Shown here one piece after another: positions 1-7,060 of a stretch of DNA of 7,060 nucleotides. The notes below the pieces were generated by a model. It was not told where the DNA came from. It did no database searches and saw only the letters and a program-made list of their open reading frames with translations. The stretch is from Bacteroidota bacterium (GTDB lineage: Bacteria; Bacteroidota; Bacteroidia; Bacteroidales; P3). Every line of letters begins with the position of its first letter. The first letter of the stretch is position 1. The translations under genes were made by a program, and so were the position numbers. The DNA lies in assembly GCA_030540495.1 (NCBI GenBank), contig JAUNWC010000073.1, positions 1-7,060 of the forward strand, written 5' to 3'.

Positions 1-16
1 ATTCATTAGTTTGCAA

Positions 17-3000
17 ATGAGAGAAGTTTTAGAAACTTATTTAAAAAATCCTAACATTACTTTACTTGCTAAGGAATTAGAAGACCCGAGGGTAAAAATT
101 CTTTTAAATTCTTGTGTGGGCTCTTGCTTTGCTTTTGTGGTGGCAAGTTTGGACATACTTCTAAAAAATCGCACTCATCTTCTGATAGCCGAGTCTATGC
201 AAGAGGCAGCCTATCTTGCTAATGATTTGGAAGAATTGTTGCAAGACGAAAAAGAAGATTACACCAAAAAACATATTCTTTTTTATCCCTCTCTTTCTAC
301 CAAACAAAAAGGAGTAAAGGAGGAAAATTCTGATAATTCTATTCTTAGACTGCAAGTTCTTAATAGATTAAGCAAAGGAGAAAAACTTATTGTAGTAGCC
401 TATCCTGAGTCCATAGAGGAAAAGGTTGTAGAGCCAACCTCATTAAGGACAAAGGAAATAAGATTGCAAAAAGGAGAGAACTTAGATTTGGAAAAATTAA
501 TAGCCGATTTGGACGACTATGGTTTTGAATATACAGATTTTGTTGTGGAGGGAGGACAATATGCGTTGAGAGGTGGAATAATAGATATTTTTTCTTTTGC
601 ATATACAGAGCCTTATCGTATAGAGTTAAACGGAGATAGAATAGAGAGCATACGTACTTTTGACATAGCCACTCAAATATCCATTGAGGAAAAAGATAGT
701 TTTCTTATTCTTCCAGATTTGGAGCATGATGAAAAGAAGAAAATTTCTTTGTTTTCTTACTTTGACAAAGATAGCATAGTATGGGCAAAAAATCTAACTG
801 TTGCTTTGGAGTCTTGCTCAAAAAAATATGAGAGTCTACAAATGCAAAAAAACTATCTTACAAGGGATGAGGTAATAGAGAGCATTTCTTCTTTTGCAAT
901 GGTGGAAACTGGGCTTGCCTTTCAGAAAAGCCATACTTTGTCTTTGGATTTCTATACGGATATGCAACCCTCTTTTAATCAAGATTTTTCTCTCTTTGCT
1001 GATAAATTGGAGGAACTTTCTTTGCAGGGGTATGACAATGTATTTTTTGTAAGAGATGACAAGCAAAAGCAGAGAATACAAAATATAATAACAGAATACA
1101 AAAACAAGGAAAAGATATTAAGAGTTAGGTATTTTGATTTTAGTATATCGGCAGGTTTTATAGACAACGACAACAAAAAAAGTTATCTCACAGACCATCA
1201 ACTTTTTAATCGCTATAATCGTTATCGGATAAAAAACAATGTAGATAAAAAAGAAAGTCTCACAATAGACGAACTTATAAACCTAAAACCGGGCGACTAT
1301 GTAACACATATGGACTATGGTGTAGGTAAATTCTCGGGCTTGGAAAAACTTAACAATAATGGCAAAATACAAGAGGCTATTCGTTTGATTTACAAAAACA
1401 ATGATATACTTTACGTATCAATTCACTCTTTGCACAAAATTTCTCGTTATACTTCAAGCGATGGCATTGAGCCAAAACTAAACAAATTGGGTTCTTCTGC
1501 TTGGCAAACTCTAAAAGAAAAGACGAAAAAGAAAGTTAAAGACATAGCCAAAGACCTTATAAAACTCTATGCGCAAAGAAAAGCAAGCAAAGGTTTTGCC
1601 TTTTCTTCCGATTCTTATTTGCAGAACGAGTTGGAGGCTTCTTTTATCTATGAGGATACGCCAGACCAATACAAAGCCGTAAAGGCAGTAAAAAAAGATA
1701 TGGAACTCTCTTATCCTATGGATAGATTGATTTGTGGGGATGTTGGTTTTGGCAAAACAGAGGTTGCCGTAAGGGCGGCTTTCAAAGCCGTCAATGATTC
1801 TAAGCAAGTGGCAGTGCTTGTGCCTACTACAATACTTGCATTTCAACACTATAAAACTTTTTCTGAAAGATTGAAAAATATGCCTTGTCATGTGGATTAC
1901 TTAAATAGGTTTCGTTCTTCAAAGGAAAAAACTCAAATACTAAAAGACCTTAAAAACGGACGTATAGACATAATCATAGGAACGCATGCAATAGTGTCAA
2001 AAAACATAGAATTTAAGGATTTGGGATTGTTGATAATAGATGAGGAACAAAAGTTTGGAGTCTCGGTAAAGGAAAAAATCAAACAAATGAAAGTAAATGT
2101 AGATACCCTGACTCTTACTGCCACACCAATACCGAGGACGCTTCAATTTTCGCTTATGGGGGCAAGAGATTTATCGGTTATCAATACGGCTCCACCCAAC
2201 CGTCAGCCTATAACCACCCAAATAGTAAATGGTTTAGACCAAGATATTTTGCGTAAGGCAATAGTTAATGAACTTAATAGGGGTGGGCAAGTGTTTTTTG
2301 TTCATAATAGGATACAAAATTTGGAAAACATACGCACTTTGCTTAATAAACTTGTGCCACAAGCACGTATAGCCATAGGACATGGGCAAATGGAAGGTAA
2401 GGTTTTGGAGCAAATAATGATGGATTTTATAAACGAACAATACGATATACTTCTATCCACCACTATAGTAGAAAATGGCTTAGATATTCCAAACGCAAAC
2501 ACTATTATTATTAATGATGCTCAAAATTATGGCTTATCGGATTTGCATCAGTTAAGAGGTAGGGTAGGGCGTAGTAACAAAAAAGCCTATTGTTATTTGG
2601 TTGTTCCTTCTGAAAACATACTTACACAGCAGGCTTATAAACGTTTGCAAGCAATAAGCGAATTTTCTTCTATAGGTTCAGGCTTTGCTCTTAGTATGAG
2701 GGACCTTGACATAAGAGGAGCAGGCAATATTCTTGGAGCCGAGCAAAGTGGTTTTATTTCCGATATAGGTTATGATACTTATAACAAGATTCTTCAAGAG
2801 GCGATGGAGGAATTAAAGGAAAACGACTATGCTTATTTGTATCAACAGGAGAAAAGAGACTTTGTTAAAGATTGCTTAGTAGAAACGGATATGGAGGTAT
2901 TGATACCGGATAATTATATTTCCAATGTAACAGAAAGATTCAAAATCTATAAAGAGTTGGACTCTATGAATGAAGAGGAAGATTTGCAACGTTTGGAAAG

Positions 3001-3316
3001 AGAACTTAGGGATAGGTTTGGCAAAATTCCTCAACAGACTTTGGATTTGTTTGATATAGTAAGAATAAGAAAAATGGCAAAACTTTTGGCAGTAGAGAAT
3101 TTGAAACTAAAAAAAGAAAAAGCTCAATTGATATTTGTTAGAAATAAAAATTCTGAATTCTATTCCTCCGAAAAATTTCAACGTATAATATTGTTTGCCA
3201 ATCAATTTCCTACTCGTTGTTTGTTGAAAGAAGAGAACCAATCACTTATTCTTATAGTAAAAGATATTAAATCGGTTGGGCAAGCAAAAAAAATGTTTGA
3301 ATACTTGCTAAAATAA
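17..3316 (+). CDS. mfd: Transcription-repair coupling factor Mfd
   Basis: Mfd is a cytoplasmic ATP-driven DNA translocase. It pushes RNA polymerase stalled at a lesion off the template and recruits UvrA, coupling nucleotide excision repair to transcription. Numbering from ATG 17 gives 1099 residues, close to the usual 1100-1150. Domains in order: a UvrB-like region with GGQYALRGG at 179-187; the RNA-polymerase-interacting CarD-like domain opening with LKPGDYV at 423-429; helicase motor lobe 1 with Walker A GDVGFGKTE at 574-582 (K580, T581), DEEQ at 675-678 and TATPIPRT at 701-708; lobe 2 with ENGLDIPNANT from 819 and QLRGRVGRS at 845-853; the translocation region RGAGNILGAEQSGF from 900; and the C-terminal TRCF domain from about 965. 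All key motor residues are intact. The frame is open to the window edge. TTG at 11 and ATG at 17 are both possible starts; I prefer ATG 17 because the family begins about there (MREVLETYLKNP). No Shine-Dalgarno site or promoter is visible because the upstream DNA is absent. Confidence 0.97.
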   Translation: MREVLETYLKNPNITLLAKELEDPRVKILLNSCVGSCFAFVVASLDILLKNRTHLLIAESMQEAAYLANDLEELLQDEKEDYTKKHILFYPSLSTKQKGVKEENSDNSILRLQVLNRLSKGEKLIVVAYPESIEEKVVEPTSLRTKEIRLQKGENLDLEKLIADLDDYGFEYTDFVVEGGQYALRGGIIDIFSFAYTEPYRIELNGDRIESIRTFDIATQISIEEKDSFLILPDLEHDEKKKISLFSYFDKDSIVWAKNLTVALESCSKKYESLQMQKNYLTRDEVIESISSFAMVETGLAFQKSHTLSLDFYTDMQPSFNQDFSLFADKLEELSLQGYDNVFFVRDDKQKQRIQNIITEYKNKEKILRVRYFDFSISAGFIDNDNKKSYLTDHQLFNRYNRYRIKNNVDKKESLTIDELINLKPGDYVTHMDYGVGKFSGLEKLNNNGKIQEAIRLIYKNNDILYVSIHSLHKISRYTSSDGIEPKLNKLGSSAWQTLKEKTKKKVKDIAKDLIKLYAQRKASKGFAFSSDSYLQNELEASFIYEDTPDQYKAVKAVKKDMELSYPMDRLICGDVGFGKTEVAVRAAFKAVNDSKQVAVLVPTTILAFQHYKTFSERLKNMPCHVDYLNRFRSSKEKTQILKDLKNGRIDIIIGTHAIVSKNIEFKDLGLLIIDEEQKFGVSVKEKIKQMKVNVDTLTLTATPIPRTLQFSLMGARDLSVINTAPPNRQPITTQIVNGLDQDILRKAIVNELNRGGQVFFVHNRIQNLENIRTLLNKLVPQARIAIGHGQMEGKVLEQIMMDFINEQYDILLSTTIVENGLDIPNANTIIINDAQNYGLSDLHQLRGRVGRSNKKAYCYLVVPSENILTQQAYKRLQAISEFSSIGSGFALSMRDLDIRGAGNILGAEQSGFISDIGYDTYNKILQEAMEELKENDYAYLYQQEKRDFVKDCLVETDMEVLIPDNYISNVTERFKIYKELDSMNEEEDLQRLERELRDRFGKIPQQTLDLFDIVRIRKMAKLLAVENLKLKKEKAQLIFVRNKNSEFYSSEKFQRIILFANQFPTRCLLKEENQSLILIVKDIKSVGQAKKMFEYLLK

Positions 3317-3428
3317 TTGTTTTTATTTGTAAACAGGTTGAGTTAGGTTAGCATAAGTTGAAGGCTATGTCTTCTTATCAATAAACTATAAGGACCTATC
3401 TTAAAACCTACACAAAAAAACTCTATCT

Positions 3429-3459
3429 TTTATAAAGTCAAAAAAATATACTAACTTTG
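3429..3459 (+). promoter_or_regulatory. Bacteroidota-type promoter for trpS
   Basis: TAACTTTG at 3452-3459 is a perfect match to the Bacteroidota -7 consensus TAnnTTTG, which is read by the atypical primary sigma factor of that phylum. Exactly 19 bp upstream lies TTTA (3429-3432), one mismatch from the -33 consensus TTTG. The expected transcription start is around 3465-3468, giving a leader of about 30 nt before the trpS ATG. That leader is purine/A-rich and ends GAGAGAAATG, with no strong Shine-Dalgarno sequence. It is too short for a T-box or a tryptophan attenuator, so trpS is probably not regulated by either from this promoter. The assignment rests on sequence match and position only. Confidence 0.7.
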
Positions 3460-3497
3460 CAGAATAAAAAGAGGTTTTTGAATAAAAGCAGAGAGAA

Positions 3498-4490
3498 ATG
3501 GAAATAGTACTTAGCGGTATGCGTCCAACGGGTAACTTGCATTTGGGAAGTTATTTTGGAGCATTAAAGAATTATATAGCGTTGCAAGAGACAGAAAATT
3601 GTTATTTCTTTATAGCAGATTATCATTTGCTGACCACTCATCCACACCCTGAAGATTTGCAAAAAAATGTTAGGACTATACTTGCCCAATATCTTGCTTG
3701 TGGATTAGACCCTCAAAAATCTACAATATACGTTCAAAGTAGTGTTCCTCAGGTTGCAGAGTTGTATATGTATCTTAACATGCTTGTATATGTGGGAGAA
3801 TTACAAAGAGTTGCTGCTTTTAAGGAAAAAGTTAGACAAAATCCAAATAACGTAAATGCAGGACTATTGACCTATCCAACTCTTATGGCTGCGGATATTC
3901 TTTTGCATCGTGCTACCAAAGTTCCTGTGGGTAAAGACCAACAGCAACACTTGGAAATGACAAGAGATTTCGCCCAGAGGTTTAATAATATGTATAAAGT
4001 AGATTACTTCCCTATGCCTCAGGCTTTTAATTTTGGAGAAAATCTTATAAAAATACCTTCTTTGGACGGCAATGGCAAAATGAGTAAATCTTGCGGAGAA
4101 CAAGCCACTATTTATCTAACAGACGAGTCTAATGAATTAAAGAAAAAAATAATGAGGGCAAAGACAGACACTGGTCCTGTGGAAAAAAATCAAGAAAAAC
4201 CAATAGAGATACAAAATCTTTTTGCCTTAATGCGTTCGGTTAGCAAGACAGAAGTAGTACAGCAGTTTGAGGATGCTTATAACGATTGCACCATACGTTA
4301 TGGAGATATGAAAAAACAATTATTTGAGGATATGAATATTTTCCTTACTCCTATAAGAGAGAAAATCAAGCAATTCTCCTCGGATGAAAAATACCTTAAT
4401 GATGTTATGGAAATAGGTGCTCAAAAGGCAAGAAAAAGTGCGGAGCAGACTATAAAGGACATAAGGGAGATAATTGGTTTTAGAGGTTAA
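3498..4490 (+). CDS. trpS: Tryptophanyl-tRNA synthetase TrpRS
   Basis: This class I aminoacyl-tRNA synthetase activates tryptophan with ATP and charges tRNA-Trp in the cytoplasm. The 330-residue length is normal for bacterial TrpRS. The N-terminal Rossmann fold begins GMRPTGNLHLGSY; PTGNLHLG (residues 10-17) carries the HIGH-equivalent motif at H15-L-G-S18. MAADILL includes D133, equivalent to the aspartate that recognises the indole nitrogen in Geobacillus TrpRS. It is followed by VPVGKDQQQH (142-151), another family signature. The ATP-binding KMSKS loop is complete at 194-198. The C-terminal helical part supplies the dimer and anticodon-contacting region and ends in IREIIGFRG. The start at 3498 puts the catalytic motif at the usual distance from the N-terminus. 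It lies 181 bp after mfd behind its own promoter and 52 bp before yebC, with which it is probably co-transcribed. Nothing is missing or broken. Confidence 0.97.
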   Translation: MEIVLSGMRPTGNLHLGSYFGALKNYIALQETENCYFFIADYHLLTTHPHPEDLQKNVRTILAQYLACGLDPQKSTIYVQSSVPQVAELYMYLNMLVYVGELQRVAAFKEKVRQNPNNVNAGLLTYPTLMAADILLHRATKVPVGKDQQQHLEMTRDFAQRFNNMYKVDYFPMPQAFNFGENLIKIPSLDGNGKMSKSCGEQATIYLTDESNELKKKIMRAKTDTGPVEKNQEKPIEIQNLFALMRSVSKTEVVQQFEDAYNDCTIRYGDMKKQLFEDMNIFLTPIREKIKQFSSDEKYLNDVMEIGAQKARKSAEQTIKDIREIIGFRG

Positions 4491-4542
4491 GAAAAAAAGA
4501 GTTAAATATAATTTATAAACAATAAAAAATAATAATTTTACT

Positions 4543-5292
4543 ATGTCAGGACATAATAAATGGTCTACTATTAAGAGAAAAAAAGGAGCTTTGGATGCAA
4601 AACGTTCAAAGATATTTTCCAAAATATTAAAGGATATTACTGTAGCAGTTAAGGAAGGAGGACCAGACCCAGAATCTAATGCACGTTTGCGTTTGGCAGT
4701 TCAAAATGCAAAAGGAGCCAATATGCCAAAGGATACTCTTCAACGAGCAATATCTAAGGCAAGCGACAAATCAACGGCGGCTTTGCAAGAGATTACTTTT
4801 GAGGGATATGCTCCACATGGCATTGCTATCTTTGTGGAGTGTTTGACAGATAACAACAATAGAACCGTTGCCTCTGTTCGTAGTATTTTCAATAAATTGG
4901 GAGGTAGTTTGGGAACAAATGGCTCTTTGTCTTTTTTGTTTGAAAGAAAAGGAGTTTTTCAAATAAAAATAGGAGATAGAAACCCAGAAGAACTTGAAAT
5001 GCAATTGATAGATGCAGGAGCAGATGATATAGAGCAAGACGAGGAGTATTTCACTGTTTATACCAAAATGGAAGACTTTGCAAATATGAACTCCGCTTTG
5101 GAAAAAGCAGGTATAGAGGCAGAGAGTGCTGAGTTGCAACGTATTCCAAACAATACTCAAACCATACCAGTGGAGCAAGGATTAAAGGTATTGAAACTTG
5201 TGGATACCATAGAAGAGGATGATGATGTACAAGCCGTATATCACAACCTTGAAATGACAGACGAACTTGTTGCTGCTCAGGAGCAAGCGTAG
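4543..5292 (+). CDS. yebC: YebC/PmpR/TACO1-family protein
   Basis: This is a complete 249-residue member of the YebC family, which is about 240-250 residues long. The family was long annotated as a transcriptional regulator (PmpR in Pseudomonas). Its mitochondrial relative TACO1 and later bacterial work point to a role on the ribosome in helping synthesis of difficult sequences; which applies here cannot be read from sequence. The diagnostic N-terminus SGHNKWSTIKRKKGA (2-16) is followed by the basic helix AKRSKIFSKI and GGPDPESNARLRLAV (39-53). NAKGANMPKD (55-64), FEGYAPHG (86-93), TDNNNRT (102-108) and the glycine-rich GSLGTNGSLSFLF (121-133, family-typical) follow. The acidic C-terminal half ends LVDTIEEDDDVQAVYHNLE and a short tail. 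The 52-bp upstream gap is almost pure A/T with no convincing promoter, so expression from the trpS promoter is likely. A hairpin follows the stop codon, suggesting the transcript ends there. Confidence 0.95.
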   Translation: MSGHNKWSTIKRKKGALDAKRSKIFSKILKDITVAVKEGGPDPESNARLRLAVQNAKGANMPKDTLQRAISKASDKSTAALQEITFEGYAPHGIAIFVECLTDNNNRTVASVRSIFNKLGGSLGTNGSLSFLFERKGVFQIKIGDRNPEELEMQLIDAGADDIEQDEEYFTVYTKMEDFANMNSALEKAGIEAESAELQRIPNNTQTIPVEQGLKVLKLVDTIEEDDDVQAVYHNLEMTDELVAAQEQA

Positions 5293-5303
5293 ATTTGTTT
5301 TAT

Positions 5304-5365
5304 TTGTGGATTAGCGAAAAAGAGTTTTTATACAAAAAACGCTAATCCGCAATAATTCATTTTTT
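5304..5365 (+). terminator. Long-stem inverted repeat, probable terminator
   Basis: Between yebC and rsmI, TTGTGGATTAGCG (5304-5316) pairs with CGCTAATCCGCAA (5340-5352): 13 bp, all Watson-Crick except one G-T wobble (5307/5349). The 23-nt loop holds A5 (5317-5321), T5 (5325-5329) and A6 (5334-5339). T5 can pair with either A run, so the loop may fold in two ways. A run of six T (5360-5365) follows, but 7 nt after the stem rather than directly after it, so this is not a textbook intrinsic terminator. The position, 11 bp past the yebC stop, favours transcription termination or 3'-end protection of the trpS-yebC message. It could instead be a copy of a dispersed palindromic repeat or an rsmI leader element. 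The pairing is seen; the function is inferred. Confidence 0.55.
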
Positions 5366-5388
5366 CAAACTTTCCAAACCATAAGCCT

Positions 5389-6102
5389 ATGTTATATCTT
5401 GTTCCTACTCCTGTGGGTAATTTAGAAGATTTTACTTTTAGGGCAGTGAGAATTTTAAAAGAAGTGTCCTTGATACTTGCAGAGGATACAAGGACTTCTT
5501 TGCCTTTGTTGAAGCACTATGAAATAAATACTCCTTTGCAATCTCATCATTTATTCAACGAGCATAGGAGCATAGAGCAGATAATACAGAGATTGAAATC
5601 TCAAGAAGACATTGCATTGATAACAGATGCGGGAACGCCGGGAATATCTGACCCGGGATTTTTGCTTGTAAGAGAGTGTATCAAGGAAGATATAAAAGTA
5701 GAATGTTTGCCGGGAGCAACAGCCTTTGTGCCAGCGCTAATAGACTCAGGCTTTCCCTGTGAGAAGTTCTGTTTTGAGGGTTTTTTACCTCACAAAAAAG
5801 GCAGACAAGCCCGTCTAAACGAATTGAAAGACGAAAAACGCACTTTGATTTTTTATGAATCTCCGTTTAGAGTTGGCAAACTTTTGCAAGAATTACAAGA
5901 AACTTTTGGCTCGGAAAGAAAAGTCTGTATAAGCAGAGAGATAAGCAAAAAATTTGAACAACATATAAGAGGAAGTATTCAAGAGTTATTGGACAAATAT
6001 AAGGATACGCAATTTAAGGGAGAAATAGTTGTTATACTTTCTGCCATAGAAAAAGAAGAAAAACCTCAAAGGGAATCTTCTAACAAATATAAAAATCAAT
6101 AA
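5389..6102 (+). CDS. rsmI: 16S rRNA C1402 2'-O-methyltransferase RsmI
   Basis: RsmI uses S-adenosylmethionine to methylate the ribose 2'-OH of C1402 in the decoding centre of 16S rRNA. RsmH methylates N4 of the same base, and together they make m4Cm. The protein has the tetrapyrrole-methylase-like fold. Visible family motifs in order: LVPTPVGNLEDFTFRA (4-19), ILAEDTR (29-35), ALITDAGTPGISDPG (76-90, the SAM-site loop), LPGATAFVPAL (107-117), FEGFLPHKKGR (129-139), YESPFRV (156-162), SREISKKFE (182-190) and KGEIVVIL (210-217). At 237 residues it is shorter than the 286-residue E. coli enzyme. The conserved core is complete; after residue 217 only a charged 20-residue tail remains in place of the extra C-terminal domain of the E. 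coli protein. I believe short forms are common in Bacteroidota. ATG 5389 puts the first motif right at the N-terminus, as is usual. No Shine-Dalgarno site is visible. The next gene starts 17 bp after the stop. Confidence 0.95.
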   Translation: MLYLVPTPVGNLEDFTFRAVRILKEVSLILAEDTRTSLPLLKHYEINTPLQSHHLFNEHRSIEQIIQRLKSQEDIALITDAGTPGISDPGFLLVRECIKEDIKVECLPGATAFVPALIDSGFPCEKFCFEGFLPHKKGRQARLNELKDEKRTLIFYESPFRVGKLLQELQETFGSERKVCISREISKKFEQHIRGSIQELLDKYKDTQFKGEIVVILSAIEKEEKPQRESSNKYKNQ

Positions 6103-6119
6103 AATAATCTTTTAGAATT

Positions 6120-7060
6120 ATGATGACATGTGAAGATGCAACCTTAGAACGTTTGGTTTTGCATAAGGTGGGCAATAAAGCCAATGGCGAGCAAATAATT
6201 TTATCGGCTGCTCCATATATACTTAACAGTGATATTTCTTCGTTGCTTCTACAATATTTTACCACTCCTTTCAAGGGTAGTCAATACTATGTTTTTACCA
6301 ACGATAGTGATGTAGGCTTCAATGGTATGTATAATGCAATAAGCAATATTTTTGATGATGCAAAAACCAATCTTTATGAGGAAAGTTGCAATATTGCACA
6401 ACATTTATATGATGTCTCTGTCCATCCAAACATCAAAAGCGGAGAACTCTATATTACTTATATGAAACAATGCTATTTGGATGGGGATATAGTGGATGCT
6501 GTTGGTATTTTTAAGAGTGAGAATAAAGAAACATATTTAAAAGTATTTCCCCAGGGCGACAATTTTGATATAGAGCAAGATAATGGAATAAACATCAATA
6601 AATTAGACAAAGGTTGCATAGTTTTTAACAAGGAAAGAGAAGATGGATATGTCGTGGCAGTAGTGGATAATAATTCCAAGGGCAATGAGGCTGTGTATTG
6701 GATAGATGATTTTCTCTCGCTACGTCAAAGACAAGACTCTTATTTTAAGACAGAAAATATGTTAAGCCTATGCAAAAATTTTGTAACTGAGTATTTGCCA
6801 CAAGAATATGAAATTACTAAAGCCGACCAAGCAGAAATATTAAATAGAAGTTCTGCGTTTTTTAAGGAAAATAAAAACTTTGACACCGAAGTATTTTCCG
6901 AGAAAGTTATGGAAAGCGAAGATTTGCAAGATAAATTTAAAGCCTATAAAACTCAATACGAAAAAGAATATGAAATGGATTTGGAGGATAATTTTATTCT
7001 CAATCAAGAGGCATTGAAAAAAGCAAGCCGTTACCTTAGAAGTGTGATAAAATTAGATAA
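6120..7060 (+). CDS. YejK/NdpA-like nucleoid-associated protein, 3'-truncated by window
   Basis: The reading frame opens at ATG 6120 (a second ATG follows at 6123) and stays open for 313 codons to the window end, so the gene is cut by the window rather than broken. The product matches the 37-kDa nucleoid-associated protein family (YejK/NdpA, Pfam NA37) in its Bacteroidales form of about 350 residues; roughly 35-40 residues should be missing. Recognisable blocks: LHKVGNK (14-20), YFTTPFKG, HPNIKSGELY, DAVGIFKSENKETYLKVFP (from 126), INKLDKGCIVFN (159-170), YWIDDFLSLRQRQD (193-206) and SLCKNFV, ending in SVIKLD, where the family continues with a conserved C-terminus. No membrane segment or signal peptide is seen, consistent with a cytoplasmic protein. 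E. coli YejK associates with the nucleoid but its exact role is poorly defined, so I give no symbol. The 17-bp gap after rsmI suggests co-transcription. Confidence 0.9.
   Translation, partial: MMTCEDATLERLVLHKVGNKANGEQIILSAAPYILNSDISSLLLQYFTTPFKGSQYYVFTNDSDVGFNGMYNAISNIFDDAKTNLYEESCNIAQHLYDVSVHPNIKSGELYITYMKQCYLDGDIVDAVGIFKSENKETYLKVFPQGDNFDIEQDNGININKLDKGCIVFNKEREDGYVVAVVDNNSKGNEAVYWIDDFLSLRQRQDSYFKTENMLSLCKNFVTEYLPQEYEITKADQAEILNRSSAFFKENKNFDTEVFSEKVMESEDLQDKFKAYKTQYEKEYEMDLEDNFILNQEALKKASRYLRSVIKLD

Noticed and set aside
1511..1891. 126-codon minus-strand open frame inside mfd
   Set aside because: It lies fully opposite the conserved Mfd motor region, has no recognisable motif and a cysteine/phenylalanine-rich composition typical of antisense frames.
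3367..3386. Tiny open frame (ATG TCT TCT TAT CAA TAA) before trpS as a possible leader peptide
   Set aside because: It encodes only five residues without tryptophan and lies upstream of the predicted trpS transcription start.
3427..3437. Inverted repeat CTTT-TAT-AAAG as a possible operator
   Set aside because: Only 4 bp per arm in A/T-rich DNA; it overlaps the predicted -33 region, but nothing else supports a regulator site.
4503..4540. Possible promoter or hairpin upstream of yebC: TAAAT-ATA-ATTTA at 4503-4515 and TAATTTTA at 4533-4540
   Set aside because: The gap is about 90% A/T, so short inverted repeats and -7-like strings are expected by chance. The -7-like string is only 2 bp from the start codon and no paired -33 box was found.
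4771..5178. 135-codon minus-strand open frame opposite yebC
   Set aside because: It is antisense to conserved YebC coding sequence, and its product is not recognisable as any family.
6080..6685. Two minus-strand open frames (6080-6274 and 6473-6685) that could fill the apparent gene-free end of the window
   Set aside because: They are opposite the plus-strand YejK/NdpA-like gene starting at 6120, which has clear family motifs throughout and simply lacks a stop within the window.
1..7060. Mobile elements, CRISPR arrays, tRNA/rRNA genes, toxin-antitoxin or defence genes
   Set aside because: None was seen on either strand. Coding sequence fills nearly the whole window, the largest gap is 181 bp, and base and codon use look uniform.

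Overview
The window reads as ordinary chromosomal housekeeping DNA from a low-GC member of the Bacteroidota, probably Bacteroidales. Three things point there. The proteins resemble family versions I know from that group; the last gene in particular matches the Bacteroidales 37-kDa nucleoid-associated protein. The only clear promoter has the Bacteroidota -7 box (TAnnTTTG), at 3452-3459. The genes also lack convincing Shine-Dalgarno sites and have A-rich leaders. By eye, codon use is A/T-rich throughout, with frequent ATA (Ile) and AGA (Arg), and looks uniform across all five genes. I see no sign of foreign DNA.

Layout: five genes, all on the plus strand. (1) mfd, the transcription-repair coupling factor, 17-3316; the start is slightly uncertain because the frame is open to the window edge. 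(2) A 181-bp gap ending in a promoter. (3) trpS, tryptophanyl-tRNA synthetase, 3498-4490. (4) A 52-bp very AT-rich gap. (5) yebC, a YebC/TACO1-family protein, 4543-5292. (6) A 96-bp gap holding a 13-bp-stem inverted repeat and a delayed T run, probably a terminator or attenuator-like hairpin. (7) rsmI, 16S rRNA C1402 2'-O-methyltransferase, 5389-6102. (8) A 17-bp gap. (9) A YejK/NdpA-family nucleoid-associated protein starting at 6120 and cut by the window end after 313 codons.

The middle three genes all serve translation: tRNA charging, a ribosome-associated or regulatory factor, and 16S rRNA modification. trpS and yebC look co-transcribed from the trpS promoter. rsmI and the nucleoid protein gene are close enough to share a transcript. 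The two flanking genes act on DNA or transcription. I found no mobile element, CRISPR array, tRNA, rRNA, toxin-antitoxin pair or defence-like gene, and nothing I can defend as a new biological system. The most interesting non-coding item is the hairpin between yebC and rsmI.
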